NCBI GenBank assembly: GCA_902651635.1
Contig: CACRSC010000008.1
Span: 383,880 to 447,879, forward strand
DNA length: 64,000 bases
Reading direction: 5' to 3'
From: Mastigamoeba balamuthi
Taxonomy: Eukaryota > Evosea > Mastigamoebida > Mastigamoebidae
Part shown: positions 21,652 through 32,330 of the stretch, in pieces
How the letters are laid out: each line of letters starts with the position of its first letter
How positions within the stretch are numbered: position 1 is the first letter of the stretch
Made by a program: the position numbers and the translations under genes
Notes under the pieces: generated by a model
Database searches by the model: none
Told to the model about the DNA's origin: nothing
The model's input: only the letters and a program-made list of their open reading frames with translations

Positions 21652-22661
21652 TGGAAGGCATCAGCGAGGCTCTCCGACACATCTCCGGCCGCTACATCGG
21701 CCCCGTGCGTGGGGGAACACACCCTCAGCGATGGGATTCAAATGCCAATACTGCGCAGTGTACGACTGCCAAGAAGGTGCCGTTCAAGACGTGGCTGCGC
21801 CGCGAGCTGCCCTACGTCACGCCGCTGCAGAAGCTTGGCGAGACGTCGGACGTGCAGGTGCTGATCAGCAGCGAGTACGTGCACAAGGGCGAGCACATGA
21901 AGACCGCGGCCTCGGCCGAGTTCATCGAGTTCTACGGCATCGACATGTCGGCCTTCGTCCGCGAGTAACCAGCTGACTACGCGACGTTCAGCGACTTCAT
22001 CACCCGTGAGGTGAAGCCCGGGCGCCGCCCCGTGGCCTCGCCCGGCGATCCCAGCGTATTCGTCTCGACCGCCGACCCGCGCCTGACGCTCTGCGACAGC
22101 ATCGACGACGCGCGCCACCTGTTGGTCAAGGGCAAGCGCTTCAGCTTCGAGAAGCTCGTGCGCTGGGGCGAGGCGGGCAGGGCCGAGTGCGCGGGCGAGA
22201 CGCTCGACGGCATCGAGAAGCGGCTCCGCGAGATCAGCGTTGCCAACTTTCGTCTCGTGCCGCAGGACTACCACAGGTACCACGCGCCCGTCGCGGGCAG
22301 GGTCTCGTGCTGCTACAGGATCCCGGGCATGGACTATGACACTGAGCCCGTGGCGCTGGCCAGCGACGTCGATGTGCTTGGCGAGAACGAGCGCGTCGTC
22401 GCGGTCATCGAGGGCGAGCTTGTCGTAGCACTCTTCATCGCCATCGGAGCGAGCAGCGTGGGGACGGTGCACACTGCCGTCTCCGAGGGCGACGTGCTGC
22501 TCAAGGAGGCCGGCTGGTTCGACAACGGCGGCAGGGACATCGTGGCTGTCTTCGACAGGAAAGTCAAGTGGGACCCCGACATCGTACTCGGCAGGCGCCA
22601 GGAGACGCTCGTCCAGGCCAACGAGCGCATCGGCGCCGTGCTCCGGGGCCCGGAGCCCTAA
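21652..22661 (+). pseudogene. Phosphatidylserine decarboxylase homologue, broken and lacking the GGST site
   Basis: The frame encodes a PSD-type protein: T-F-S-D-F-I-T-R-E-V-K-P-G-R-R-P, V-K-G-K-R-F-S-F, R-L-V-P-Q-D-Y-H-R-Y-H, and N-E-R-V-V. A TAA at 21966-21968 lies in frame between M-S-A-F-V-R-E and P-A-D-Y-A-T-F-S-D-F. The self-cleavage motif, G-G-S-T or L-G-S-T in active enzymes, is G-G-R-D here (22527-22538), so the Ser that becomes the pyruvoyl group is Arg. The His and one Asp of the proteolytic triad are kept. A 27-nt GT-AG segment could skip the stop, but it would remove the conserved T-F-S-D and is shorter than any other intron seen. Active PSD makes phosphatidylethanolamine; this copy could not. 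Confidence 0.75.
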
Positions 22662-22874
22662 TGCACTTCTGGTGAGAGTCGAGTCAGATACAAAAGTGAA
22701 CATTCGAGTGCAGGCAGGGCAACAGTGATCTATTCCGTAGTACCAGGTCCAGGACGGAGTATCTCACCGCGCACCCCATTGGCTCTGCAAACGCTCGCTC
22801 TACTGCCCGACGTGGCCCAAAGCACAACATAATTATGTTTGAATTGGTGAATTTTGTTGTTTTTCCGGCGGTGT

Positions 22875-23494
22875 TCAGAGCTGCAGAAGGGGATCGGCAA
22901 TTTTAGAGTCGCGCGTCTTGATAGGAAGAGCCGCACAGCACGCCGTGCTCAGCGACAGCATGGCCGCCACCATCGCAATGGAGGCAGCGCAGAGGAGTCT
23001 GATGGTGGCGCAGGGCGTGTCTGCAGGGAAACACTGCGCGTTCGGGTCGGCTCCGCCACGGGTAATCAAGAGCAGCGCCCAGCACAGCCAGAAGTGCACG
23101 TTCGCCAGTGCTATCATCGTCCACTGCCCGCGGATGCACCACAGCCTTCCTACAGGTGCACATGAACCGCCGCATGCAGTTGAGGGATTGGTTCGATGCA
23201 AGGGGAATTATCGGGGCAGGCACAGAACGCACGGCTGGCGCTCGCCCATCGACACGAGTTGGTGTGGAGAGCGACCACAAGGCACGCGATGGAGAGGGCA
23301 GCGGTGATGGCCGAGCTGATGGAGCTCGCTACGCTCACGACGTCGCCGAGCAGCCAGGGGAGGACGTGGTCTCCCCTGCAGGGATCGGCGGGCTTGACAA
23401 ACAGCGTGCTTGCCCACAGAGCCGGCGGGAGCGACAGAACTGCGACCACTGTCCTCGCTGCCCCGAGCCCCGCGAGAAGACTGTATGAGCCCAT
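22875..23494 (-). CDS. Small four-TM membrane protein, 178 aa
   Basis: Exons are 23494-23233 and 23149-22875. The 83-nt GTGCGT...CTGTAG intron joins them in phase 1 (R codon). The protein has four hydrophobic helices. Each half carries a short loop with paired cysteines and prolines (P-A-D-P-C before helix 2, C-F-P-A-D-T-P-C before helix 4), suggesting an internal duplication. It ends in a short polar tail. The layout recalls tetraspan proteins, but I cannot assign a family. The 3' end lies about 210 bp from the broken PSD gene (convergent). Confidence 0.65.
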
Positions 23495-24019
23495 GGATCG
23501 AGAAGTACTGAGCAGGGTTATTTTATCTTGTGAGGAAACGATTCAGTCAATCCCCGTCATTCCACAAAGTAAAAGTGCGCCAAAACCCAGCGCGAGACTG
23601 CTCTCTGACCGTGGGGGTACCGCACCACCCGGCGTGGCTACGGGGATAGCTCCGAAAGCTGTTCTCCGTGACCGGAGGAAAACCAAAACAGTTTCCGGAG
23701 ATGTGCACCGAGGAGAATTATTTCCTTCAGGGTGCGAAGCAGAGGGGGAAATCCATTCCGGGGGCCCTCCGCGACCTCATCAATGATCATCCCCAAAACG
23801 GGTGTTGTTTATAACCGTCGCCTGGCACCCCGCGCACACCCCGCACACGATGTGAAAAAACACGAAGGGCATGTCATTGAAACCGTTACCGAGCGCTCTT
23901 CATAGACTGTGGCCTGCAAAGACGGGACACGCACTGTGGGCTTTGGGAGGGGAGAGGGGGGGAAAGGAGAGCGAAACAACTGAATGCGTTTGGATACTGT
24001 TTTGGTTCTGCGATCGTTG
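23495..24019. other. Intergenic, no gene seen
   Basis: The 5' flank of the four-TM gene and the 3' flank of the dehydratase. Short ORFs here overlap neither conserved motifs nor a convincing start. Confidence 0.5.
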
Positions 24020-25773
24020 CTACTGCGCTGCTGCCTTGGGCGAGCTCTCGCGCGGCGTGAGCTGCTCGAGGAGCCCGAGCCTCTCGCAGTGGTACCTGCC
24101 CGAAAGGATGTCCTCTACCCACTCCCAGTTGTCGAGGTACCACTGCACCGTCTGCCCGATGCCCTCGTGCGCCCCCATCAGCGGCTCCCACCCGAGCTCG
24201 TCCCGCGCCCGCGCAGCGTCCAGCGCGTACCGCCTGTCGTGCCCGGGCCTGTCCCGCACGTGCCGCACGAGCTCCGCGTACGAGCCCCCGGCGGCCCTCG
24301 GCCGCAGCGCGTCGAGCGCGTCGCACACGCGCGACACAACGCGGACGTTCTCCCACTCGTTGGCAGCGCCGCCGCTGAAGTGGTACACGGCCCCCGCGAC
24401 GCCCCTGCGCAGCGCGGCCTCGATGCCCCGGCAGTGGTCTCGGACGTGCAGCCAGTCGCGGACCTGCCGCCCGTCGCCGTAGACCGGGAGCTCCTCGCCC
24501 CGCAGCGCACGGACGACGAGCAGCGGGATGAGCTTCTCGGGGAACTGGTACGGCCCGTAGTTGTTGGTCGCGGCCCCGATGGTCGCCGCGAGGCCGTAGG
24601 TGCGGCCCCAGGCGCGCACGAGGCAGTCCGCGGCGGCCTTGCTGGCGCTGTAGGGGCTGCTGGGGTCGAACGGGGCGCCCGGGGCCACGGGGGCCGCGTC
24701 GGGGGCCAGCGAGCCGTAGACCTCGTCCGTCGAGACGTGGTGCAGCAGGGTGCTGCCGGGGGGTGCGTTGCGCCACTCAGAGCGCAGGGCCTCGAGCAGG
24801 CAGGCCGTGCCCTCCACGTTGGTCCGAACAAACGCCAGAGGCCCGTCTTCGGAGTAGAGGAGCGCGCGATGAGTTTCGAACGCAATAAAAAAGTCCCGGA
24901 ATCAATTGCAGTAAATTGTCAGTCTCGGCACACACGCTCACATTCTCGTAATTAATTCGGGCAGCGGTGACGCAGTACGTGGGTTTAAAAGACGGCAGTG
25001 GATTTGTGGATCATCCTGTACACTGGGAAAATGCGAAAAGAACGCAAGCCACGCACACAGCTGCACGCAGACGCAGAGAGGAAGACAGAGTAGCAGCAAC
25101 GGTCGCAGCGGCAGCCACCTGGAATGCAGGCAGCGACAGCACGCTCAAGAGCGAATATGGGCTGGCAGCCTCTGTAGTGGCCGGTGTCCCGGTGACATGT
25201 GCGGCAGTCACTCTACGACGCGGCACACTGGCACAGGCAGACAGTCCACCCGCCCCATTCAATTGGCAGACAGCCCACAGCTGCGCCTCGGCAGAGGACG
25301 CGTGGTGGCATGCACTCGACCCGACACAAGGCAGGCAGACGGCCCAGCGTTCCCGTACAAAAATAAACAGACAGCCCGGGCGCTCCCCCGAATCAACTGA
25401 GAGGCGGCCCCCCACAGCCACAGAGCAGCGCCGCGGGGCCCTGGCGGGGGAGGGGCGCACCGATGCTGCGGTCGACGTGGCTCTCGGCCGCCAGGTGCAC
25501 CACGCTGTCGACGCCCCGCGAGGCCAGGGCCGCCCTGAGCGCCGCGCCGTCGCGCACGTCGCCTGCGACGAGGGCGTACCTGCGCCCGTACTCCTCCGCG
25601 AGCCCCGCGTGGCTCCGCGCGCTGGCCGCGTACGTCATGGCGTCATATGACGTCACCAGAAGCGCGGGGTCCGAGGCCAGCAGGTGCCGCACGAGGTTGG
25701 AGCCGATGAACCCGGCGCCCCCGGTCACGAGGACCGAGCGAGGAGAGCGCTCGCTGCCGCCCCGGGTCGACAT
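24020..25773 (-). CDS. dTDP-glucose 4,6-dehydratase (RmlB type)
   Basis: Exons are 25773-25461 and 24846-24020 (379 aa, phase 1). This extended SDR enzyme turns dTDP-glucose into the 4-keto-6-deoxy intermediate of deoxysugar (e.g. rhamnose) synthesis. Visible motifs are T-G-G-A-G-F-I-G-S (NAD binding), L-A-A-E-S-H-V-D-R-S-I-D, S-T-D-E-V-Y-G with the catalytic Thr-Asp-Glu, and Y-S-A-S-K with the Tyr/Lys pair. Also seen are N-N-Y-G-P-Y-Q-F-P-E-K-L-I-P and G-D-G-R-Q-V-R-D-W-L-H-V. The set is complete, so it should be active. The 614-nt intron is long for this window. It is eukaryotic in structure (spliced, same base composition), so any bacterial origin would be old. It is divergent from the chitinase-like gene. 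Confidence 0.93.
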
Positions 25774-26000
25774 TTTCGGGCCGACAGTAATCAAATATCT
25801 TCCCGATGTATCAGGGGAAGATATTCCTGTCCCAGTATCACGATTTTTGGAGGATTTTATTTCTTCGGGTCGGTTATGCAGTTGGGCAACTGCACGAGGG
25901 AGTTTCAACTGTGTACAACCGCTCTCCGTGATTCAAAAGGGGGAGCGCAACCGATCTTCTGTCTTTGTGTTTTGCATTCATCAACAGCACCAAGGGCACA
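25774..26000. promoter_or_regulatory. Divergent promoter region, dehydratase / chitinase-like gene
   Basis: The 227 bp between two ATGs pointing apart is AT-richer than the flanking exons, with runs such as ATTTTATTTC near 25853-25862. No TATA box or known site can be assigned with confidence. Shared regulation of the two genes is possible. Confidence 0.4.
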
Positions 26001-27687
26001 ATGCTACCCACACTTGCCCTCGGCTCCGTTGTCGCCCTCGCAGTGCTGCTGTCCGCAGCGAGGTGAGGCGCCCGGTTTTGCCTCTGAGCTGCTGGTTCCT
26101 CACCGTTTTCGCTGGGCAGGGCGGACGTGCAGAGGTTTGGAGGATGGGCGTTCATCGACCACGGCAACGCCCCAGGGCAGGCGTACGGCACGCCCGAGCC
26201 CTGGATGAAGACGTCGACCAACCTCATGTTCTTCGCGTTCATCGACCCGTCGACGATGGCAGTTCCCGAGTCCTTCGCCAAGGAGGCCAAGAACTACGAC
26301 GCCAGCAAAACGCTCATCATATTCAGCGTCGGCGGCCAGGACTACGGCGACCGCTGGAACTGGCTCAAGTACGTACTGCATCTCTGCATTCAAGGGTCTA
26401 CCTTGTGAATGGGGTCCTCGCATCGCCTCACCGGTTTTACGTTGATAACCGCCGCGCACAATTACATCCGGACATAATTGACGAATTCCATGCGATTGCA
26501 GGTCGGAGGATCAGGCCAAGTCGATGGCAGCCAAGGTGGCGACGTGGCGCAAGACGTACGGGTGCCACGGCATCGACCTGGACGCGGAGGAGGGCAGCGT
26601 GATGAACCTCGACTACAAGATCATGGGCGCCTTCATCAGCGAGCTCAAGCGCCTCGACCCCGGCGTGCTCGTCTCGCTCGACGTCTACGGATCGCCGGGC
26701 GGCCGCGACTACCACAACAACCTGATCAACGAGTACCTGCTGAGCAGCGGCTCGCACCCCAACTCGATCGACTGGATCAATGTCATGGCCTACTCGCCGT
26801 ACCAGAGCACCGTCACCTACGTCGAGTACTACACCAAGGCCGTCTACAGCCCGTGGTACCCGACGCTCAAGGGCCCCGTGCCAGCCTCCAAGGTCGTCGT
26901 GGGCATCGCGGGCACTGGGTACTACTCGGGCAACTGCCAGCCCGACGACTACACGAGCATCACGGGCTACGTGCGCGAGAAGGGCCTCATGGGCGAGTCC
27001 GTCTGGGCGTTCATCTACACGGGCAGCCCGCTTTCGAGCTCCTGGTGGACGCCCAACTGCAACACGGGCTACGTGGCCATCTACAACGCGCTGGTCGGTG
27101 GCGGCCCGCAGCCTACGGTCTGCAGCGCACACGATCTCGCATCGTGCCCGGCATCGTGCCAGAAGTGCTCGTCGACGGGTAAGTGCATCGAGGCGGCGGA
27201 CCAGTGCGCCGCGCAGCCCACCACGTGCTCCGCCAGCACCTACGACCAGTGCCCCTCGACGTGCTTCAAGTGCGAGGCCTCCAAGACCTGCGTGGACTCG
27301 AGCAGCAGCTGCACGGTGACTCCGACACCGACCTGCGCGTCGTTCACCCTCGACCAATGCCCCGCCACCTGCAAGAAGTGCGCGGCCACTGGCAAGTGCA
27401 TGGGGCTGGCAGAGGCGTGCGTGGGGACCTGTGCAACGCACACGTACCTCGAGTGCCCCTCGGGGTGCCTGCAGTGCGCGTGGACACAGAGCTGCAAGGA
27501 GGTGGGCGAGGACTGCACCGCGTGCACGACCCTCAAGGGCTCGCAGTGCAACGGTCCGTGCCAGCAGTGCGGCACGCGCTGCATCCTGGCATCGGACTCT
27601 TGCCCTCGCCTATCCGCAGCTGCCGGGGTGGCTCTCGCGTGGCAGACCGTTGCCATACTGGCCGCACTGGCCATCCAGGTGTGTTGA
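26001..27687 (+). CDS. GH18 chitinase-like protein with Cys-rich tail and probable GPI signal
   Basis: Exons are 26001-26062, 26120-26368 and 26502-27687 (498 aa). A signal peptide (L-A-L-G-S-V-V-A-L-A-V-L-L) is cut by intron 1. The TIM-barrel part has L-I-I-F-S-V-G-G and G-I-D-L-D-A-E-E-G, the GH18 D-x-x-D-x-D-x-E site with the catalytic Glu present but the first Asp replaced by His. W-I-N-V-M-A-Y-S and a late W-A-F-I-Y are also kept. From about residue 370 come five Cys-rich modules (C-P-x-x-C-x-K-C-x-x-x-x-x-C pattern). A hydrophobic end (V-A-L-A-W-Q-T-V-A-I-L-A-A-L) fits GPI attachment. A cell-surface or cyst-wall glycosidase or lectin is likely; activity is uncertain because of the His. 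Confidence 0.85.
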
Positions 27688-27994
27688 GCTACAACACTGT
27701 TTGAGCTGTATGTAGCACTTCTTTGAATGAAATCCGAGGCACAGTGCCGCCCACCTGCAATACGTGGAATCCGCGCCTTTCTCAGATTGACAGAGCTCTC
27801 CGATCGCAACTTATGGGCTTAGCAGATTAGAGAAGGCCTTCTATGACTGCCGTCTGGCGTTTTAGCGCTTTGACTCGAGAAGGTACGAAATCCGAAATTC
27901 GTGTGGCAATCGAATGTCGTATTTTCAATACACCACATTTCGGACGCTTTTTATTTTGCATCGTCAACAGGATCCGATAACTCGGGGACCTCCT
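27688..27994. other. Intergenic, no gene seen
   Basis: The convergent 3' ends of the chitinase-like gene and the first minus-strand small-family gene. Nothing else is recognised. Confidence 0.5.
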
Positions 27995-28348
27995 TCACCA
28001 GGATCTCCAGCCCACGCTAGCAATCGGCCTGGGCAGTGGCACCGCAAGAATGCCACACTGGGGGAGGGAACAGACAGTGTGAGCAGGATTCCGGCGCTCG
28101 CTGGGTACAGAAACACGTACCCTGCGCAGGGACTGCTCGATGTCGGCGGGCAGATGTGCTGATAGGCTCAGTCGCATGCACTGCTGGGGCGCTGCCGTAT
28201 TCGCGTTGCACCTCGCGCGCCTCCTGGGTGACTCGCAACGCGACACCGCGAGCTCCGCCTGCCCGCTGTCGCCCCAGCACGGGGACTCGACGCTGCGGTG
28301 CGAGCTCTGCTTCGCTGAGTGCTGGGCGTCCTGCGGCTCAGATGGCAT
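27995..28348 (-). CDS. Small two-exon family protein, 96 aa
   Basis: Exons are 28348-28121 and 28057-27995. The 63-nt intron (GTACGT...CCCCAG) is in frame and stop-free. The N-terminal half differs from type A: Cys/Ser/Glu-rich with C-E-S-P-R-R-R-A-R instead of S-P-S-P-R-V-L-R-R-R. The core is kept: S-L-S-A-H-L-P-A-D-I-E-Q-S-L-R-R, then C-G-I-L-A-V-P-L-P-R-P. It ends early, at R-S-W. The start was chosen as the first Met after the promoter that leaves the core in frame; an upstream in-frame Met is not excluded. Confidence 0.65.
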   Translation of the reverse strand: MPSEPQDAQHSAKQSSHRSVESPCWGDSGQAELAVSRCESPRRRARCNANTAAPQQCMRLSLSAHLPADIEQSLRRVRVSVPSERRNPAHTVCSLPQCGILAVPLPRPIASVGWRSW

Positions 28349-29199
28349 TGTCTTGTTTGGTAATAAACTGGTAAATATAGAAAGACCACGTGGCGGCACT
28401 GCTCCCCCCATGAGATCAGAGCTCAAATAGTTCCATTACGTCTTCGGCTTTTCCTCCACTGGATTTGCTCCGTATCGGCGGTGCGCGGCATCTCGGCAGG
28501 CGCCGAGAAAAGTTATTTGAGAAGGGCGGCAGACGTCGTGCTATTTCACGGTCCCGAAAGAAGATCAGCAATGAACACCGATCTTCACTCTTGTGCCACC
28601 CGTATGAAGGCGCAACTGGTGCGCGAGCTCCGGGAGTGTGTCGCCCAGGCATCGGGTCGCGCGTCTGAGTTCTGGTTGAAGCGGAGGCGGTGAATATGAG
28701 GGCACTGCTGCAATTTCGCCTACTCACACGCGCAATTAGCGTGCCATCGGGCCGGAGGTGCACGCATGCAACCACGGCATGGTGGGTTCCATCGAAGAAT
28801 CCTCTGCTGCCCTCCGCGGCTACACACACGCACGCACGCACCATTCTCTCCCTCTCTTCGAATACGCACGCGTAGAAACACGAGCGAACTTTCACTGAAA
28901 ACCGCATTGAAGTTCGCAGGGATCTCGCTCGACAGGGTGAAAGCCGGCGCTATTCGTAGAAGCGGTTCGCCCAGAAATGAAGGGTGCGACTTCTCCAAAA
29001 AGAGCAGCAGCGGTCTGGAGCGAACTTGGCAATGGCCGAAAGGGAAGGGAAAAATGAAGAGTGACCTCGTAGGATTGCTTTTATTGGATAATGACTGTGT
29101 GTGTTGTGCAACGTGGTGCAGTGGCATCGATCTTGCGGACAGATGGCAGCGGATAAAACACGACTGGAAAAGCGGAGGTCCCCGGGGCGAAAGGGGAAC
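28349..29199. other. Spacer between small-family genes
   Basis: No gene recognised. At about 28436-28461 a minus-strand word, GGAAAAGCCGAAGACGTAATGGA, closely resembles one at 30232-30256 (GGAAAAGCCGGGACGTAATGGA). Both may be regulatory sites of this cluster. Confidence 0.4.
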
Positions 29200-29620
29200 T
29201 CAGATGATCTTAGCGGCGAACGACGCCCACGCCGCCCCCGCAGCCGGCTTGGGCAGCACCACCGTGAGGATGCCGCACTGCAGAGAGAGAGAGCGAGCGA
29301 CAGTGAGCTGATGCACTCGCCCCGCGGAGGAAATCAGACGAGAGAGAGACTCCGTGTGTGGTGCGCACCCGACGGAGCGACTGCTCGATGTCCGTCGGCA
29401 GGTGTGCTGTCAGGCTCCCGCGCGTGGTGGGTGCCTTCGAGCGCGCGTGGCGCCTGCGGAGGACGCGAGGGGACGGCGACCGCTGCTCGACGGGCTCCTC
29501 GTCTTCGCTGCCCCCGCACTGCCCCTCCTGCCGCGCCGTTGCCGCCGCGTCGAGGCCCGCCGCGGCCTCCTCCTCGCCCGTGCGCCTGCCCCCAGCGGTC
29601 CGCGTGGTGATGGTGGCCAT
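29200..29620 (-). CDS. Small two-exon family protein, 109 aa (type A)
   Basis: Exons are 29620-29369 and 29277-29200, with a 91-nt GTGCGC...CTGCAG intron carrying a CT-rich tract before the acceptor. Acidic S-E-D-E-E-P precedes V-E-Q-R-S-P-S-P-R-V-L-R-R-R. The core is S-L-T-A-H-L-P-T-D-I-E-Q-S-L-R-R plus C-G-I-L-T-V-V-L-P-K-P, and the tail A-W-A-S-F-A-A-K-I-I. It is very close to the copy at 49861 in the exon 1 core (G-S-L-T-A-H-L-P-T-D), although that copy is 20 kb away on the other strand. Confidence 0.75.
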
Positions 29621-30564
29621 CTGGCTGAGCGTGTGGCGTCTGTTGTCCCTCTGCGGCTCGCAGACAATACTTCAAAAATGGCTCCACGGTCGTTGCACCA
29701 CAAGGGGGCAACACGTCACCGCCCAAGATCACCGCACTTCCACTCATCGGGAGTTCCGCCGTACCCGAGACGGGAATGTTGCCCAGAATGGCGTGCTGGG
29801 ATGCCCCGACACGGTATCGACGGTGATCTTCGCCCGATGGTCGGTGGCGTGGAGGGTGATTTTTCTTCTTCCGGAAGCCCCACATCGAATTGACGCCACG
29901 CTCCGAGCGTCTTCACAGATACTCTGACGTACTCCTCGTACGCTATGCCGCTCACCTCCCGGACGCCAAGTGCTGTTGCGGCAGTCATGGTGCCATCGGC
30001 ACGAGTACCAGGCAGACCAAGCAGCCCCGAGCAGGACCAGCCCATCGCAGCTGAATCAGGCCCCGCTTCGCCCCAGTGTGCCTTTCCGGAGCCCGCGATC
30101 TGGCGGCCACCACTATCGTTGCAGCTGTGGGGGCTGGGCGGCGAGGCCCTCAGCTCGCCTCATTGCCACACGGCCCAGTCTATTAATAGGCGTCCCTTTT
30201 CCGGGTGACGCCAGCGAATAGCGGCCGAGCTCCATTACGTCCCGGCTTTTCCGGAGGGATCTCTCTGCATTAGCACCCGGGGCAAAAACGTTGAGAACGG
30301 AACCCGATGCGATTTCTGGGAATGAGCCGAGATGCTTCCAAAAAAGATAGCCGGAGCTGTGCCACTGTCCCAACCTGAAACAATGGCACCGCGCTGCTGA
30401 GGCTTAGGCACTCCTGTGTACCTAAGCACAACGAGCTCGCAGACAATGACCAAGGGCAATAATCTCCGTACGAAGGTGACGAGTCTAATGCCTCGGCGTT
30501 TTATTATCTCATAGGCTGGGGAGGGTGTGCTCGTTGTCTTGGATCTCAGGTGGTTGCCACCAGC
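29621..30564. other. Spacer between small-family genes
   Basis: No convincing gene. Minus-strand ORFs here have no recognisable motif. A GGGCGGTGACG word upstream of the 29620 copy (about 29725-29735) also occurs upstream of the 49861 copy (about 49771-49781). Confidence 0.4.
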
Positions 30565-30922
30565 TCAGCACTTTGGGGACTCAATCCACCCCGCGCAGTT
30601 GGTGGGCTTGGGCAGCGTCACCGTCAGGATACCGCACTGAAATGAATGTGATGAGGAACTATGAGCGCTCTCGGCATAGGAAAGGGCGCACTTTGCGTAG
30701 AGACTGCTCGATGTCAGCAGGCATGTGCGCAGATAGACTCATCCGTGCAAAGGGCGTCCTTGTGAGCGTGCGGTGCCTCGGGTGTCTTCTGGGCGACCCA
30801 CAGCGATGCTCGGCTGGCTCCATCTGCTCGTCTGCCCAGTGTGGCTCTGCGTCAAGGCCACCATGGACGCGGGGCCGACACTGCACCTGCACGGGCTGGA
30901 GTGTTCTCGTAGCTGCCTCCAT
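30565..30922 (-). CDS. Small two-exon family protein, 100 aa (type B)
   Basis: Exons are 30922-30692 and 30636-30565, with a 55-nt GTGCGC...TTTCAG intron. Type B lacks the S-P-S-P-R-V-L-R-R-R stretch. Instead it has L-D-A-E-P-H-W-A-D-E-Q-M-E-P-A-E and C-G-S-P-R-R-H, shared with the copies at 52793 and 53861. The core is S-L-S-A-H-M-P-A-D-I-E-Q-S-L-R-K and C-G-I-L-T-V-T-L-P-K-P, with a Cys at the very end (S-P-K-C). Confidence 0.7.
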
Positions 30923-31727
30923 TGTCTCTAGAGGGTTACTTACTGAGCGAGGTAGACCCGTGGCTTGTTCTGATGCCACCAGATAAAAAAGATGCTCGGA
31001 GACTGCCGACAGACTGTTCCCGTCAGGCATTTCCACCGAGATGGTATTCTCTCGTCAATTGTGAGCACATTGCATTTCCTCCGGGGGCAAATACGGAGAG
31101 AGACTGTAGGATGCTGTTGTTTCTGATTTGATCACAAGAATGGAAAAACTAAGAGGCACTGGTCATTACCGTCGCCTTTGATTCGCCACTGATGACTGCA
31201 CTGAGCATACGTTTGGTAATTGCAGGAGGTGGGCTCTGAACTCCTTCCCATGCCTACCCATACATCTTGATCAATGGTTGCCCAACAGCATTGCTATTAA
31301 TGTCGCAGGACAGCAGTTGCCAAGACTGCCAGACTTGACATGCACACTCGCGAGCAATAGTGCCTTCAAACGCGCGGTGGCTACAGGCAAATACGTAATG
31401 ATGGGGGAATCCGAGTGGTTTTTGACCAGGGAATGAGATCGGCCCTCCTGCAGAATTCCACACTACCAAAGCAGAGAGGGGGGTGTCACAGGTTCAGAGA
31501 TCTGATCTTTGAAGACAGTAGAAAAGACCAATATGAAGCAGGTCCTGTGCTTGAACTGGAAGCTGCACAGCGTTGTCAAAAACAGCAATTTGCACCAAAA
31601 AGCAGAGAATCCGCGATGGCAGCAATTTGTGGTTTGGTATTAATAGCGTCTCGGGGTGAAGTGTATGTACGCGGACGTTCGATCAGATGGGCTCGGAACC
31701 CATTCGAGGTCAGGCTTCAGGTGGCTC
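30923..31727. other. Spacer between small-family genes
   Basis: AT-richer, no gene recognised. A 71-codon minus-strand ORF (31469-31254) has no known motif. Confidence 0.4.
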
Positions 31728-32157
31728 TCAGTGCAGCTTCTGAGTGAACGACTTCCACTCGGTTCTCGACACAGGCTTTGGCATCGCCACAGCGAGGATG
31801 CCGCACTGTTGTGAAAGAGAAGAGTGAGATGCTGTGGTCAGATGAGGGAAGACTCTGCGTCAAGTGCCCCCCTCACCCCCGCAATGTGTGCCCTTGGGGC
31901 CACGTACTCGGCGCAGTGATTGCTCGACCTCTGTCGGGAGGTGTGCCGACAGGCTCGGGCGTGTGGACGGGGCCCTCGAGTATGCTTGCCGCCTGCGGAG
32001 GACGCGGGGGGGACGGCGACCTCTGCTCGACTGGCTCGTCGTCCTCGTTGCCCCAGCGTGCCTCCGCTGCTGCTGCGTCCAGGCCTTCCGCTTCCTCCAC
32101 GCGCTGGCAGATGGTGCTCGTCTTCAGGCCCTTTGTTCCAGTGGTCTCGGTGGCCAT
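31728..32157 (-). pseudogene. Small two-exon family copy with a one-base frameshift (type A)
   Basis: Exon 1 (32157-31908) starts normally (A-E-A-R-W-G-N-E-D-D-E-P, R-S-P-S-P). It then meets a run of seven C (minus strand, near 32006-32012) where siblings such as the 29620 copy have six; exon 1 is 250 nt, one over a multiple of three. After the run the usual P-R-V-L-R-R-R and S-L-S-A-H-L-P-T-E-V-E-Q-S-L-R-R are in the shifted frame. Exon 2 (31805-31728) is intact: C-G-I-L-A-V-A-M-P-K-P. It may be a pseudogene or a homopolymer sequencing error. Its promoter blocks at 32228-32263 and 32311-32330 are well kept. Confidence 0.7.
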
Positions 32158-32227
32158 TGCAACACTGTGGCCACTGTAGGCTCTTGTTTACGCCGCTGCA
32201 AATAGAACTGAGAGCTCTGATAGTAAA

Positions 32228-32330
32228 GATCGCACGATAAGCGCCCGGCACCGACGTCATCGCCCACTATCCGCATTTTCCTTATGGCACGCTTTCGCAC
32301 CTTGAAAGTTGGTACGGGGCGAGGATTTCC
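32228..32330 (-). promoter_or_regulatory. Conserved upstream blocks of the small gene family (copy at 32157)
   Basis: On the minus strand the order is GGAAATCCTCGCCCCG (32330-32315), then GATGACGTCGGTG ... CGTGCGATC (32263-32228). This is the same order and spacing as at 7896-8000 and 9319-9426. Confidence 0.6.

Noticed and set aside
21966-21995. A 27-nt intron that would remove the stop in the PSD homologue
   Set aside because: It would delete the conserved T-F-S-D segment and is much shorter than any other intron here.
24020-25773. Bacterial contamination or recent bacterial transfer of the dehydratase
   Set aside because: The gene has a 614-nt spliceosomal intron in frame and the same GC content and codon style as its neighbours.
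31254-31469. A minus-strand ORF that might be a transposase fragment
   Set aside because: No catalytic or HTH motif could be aligned; left as unassigned spacer.
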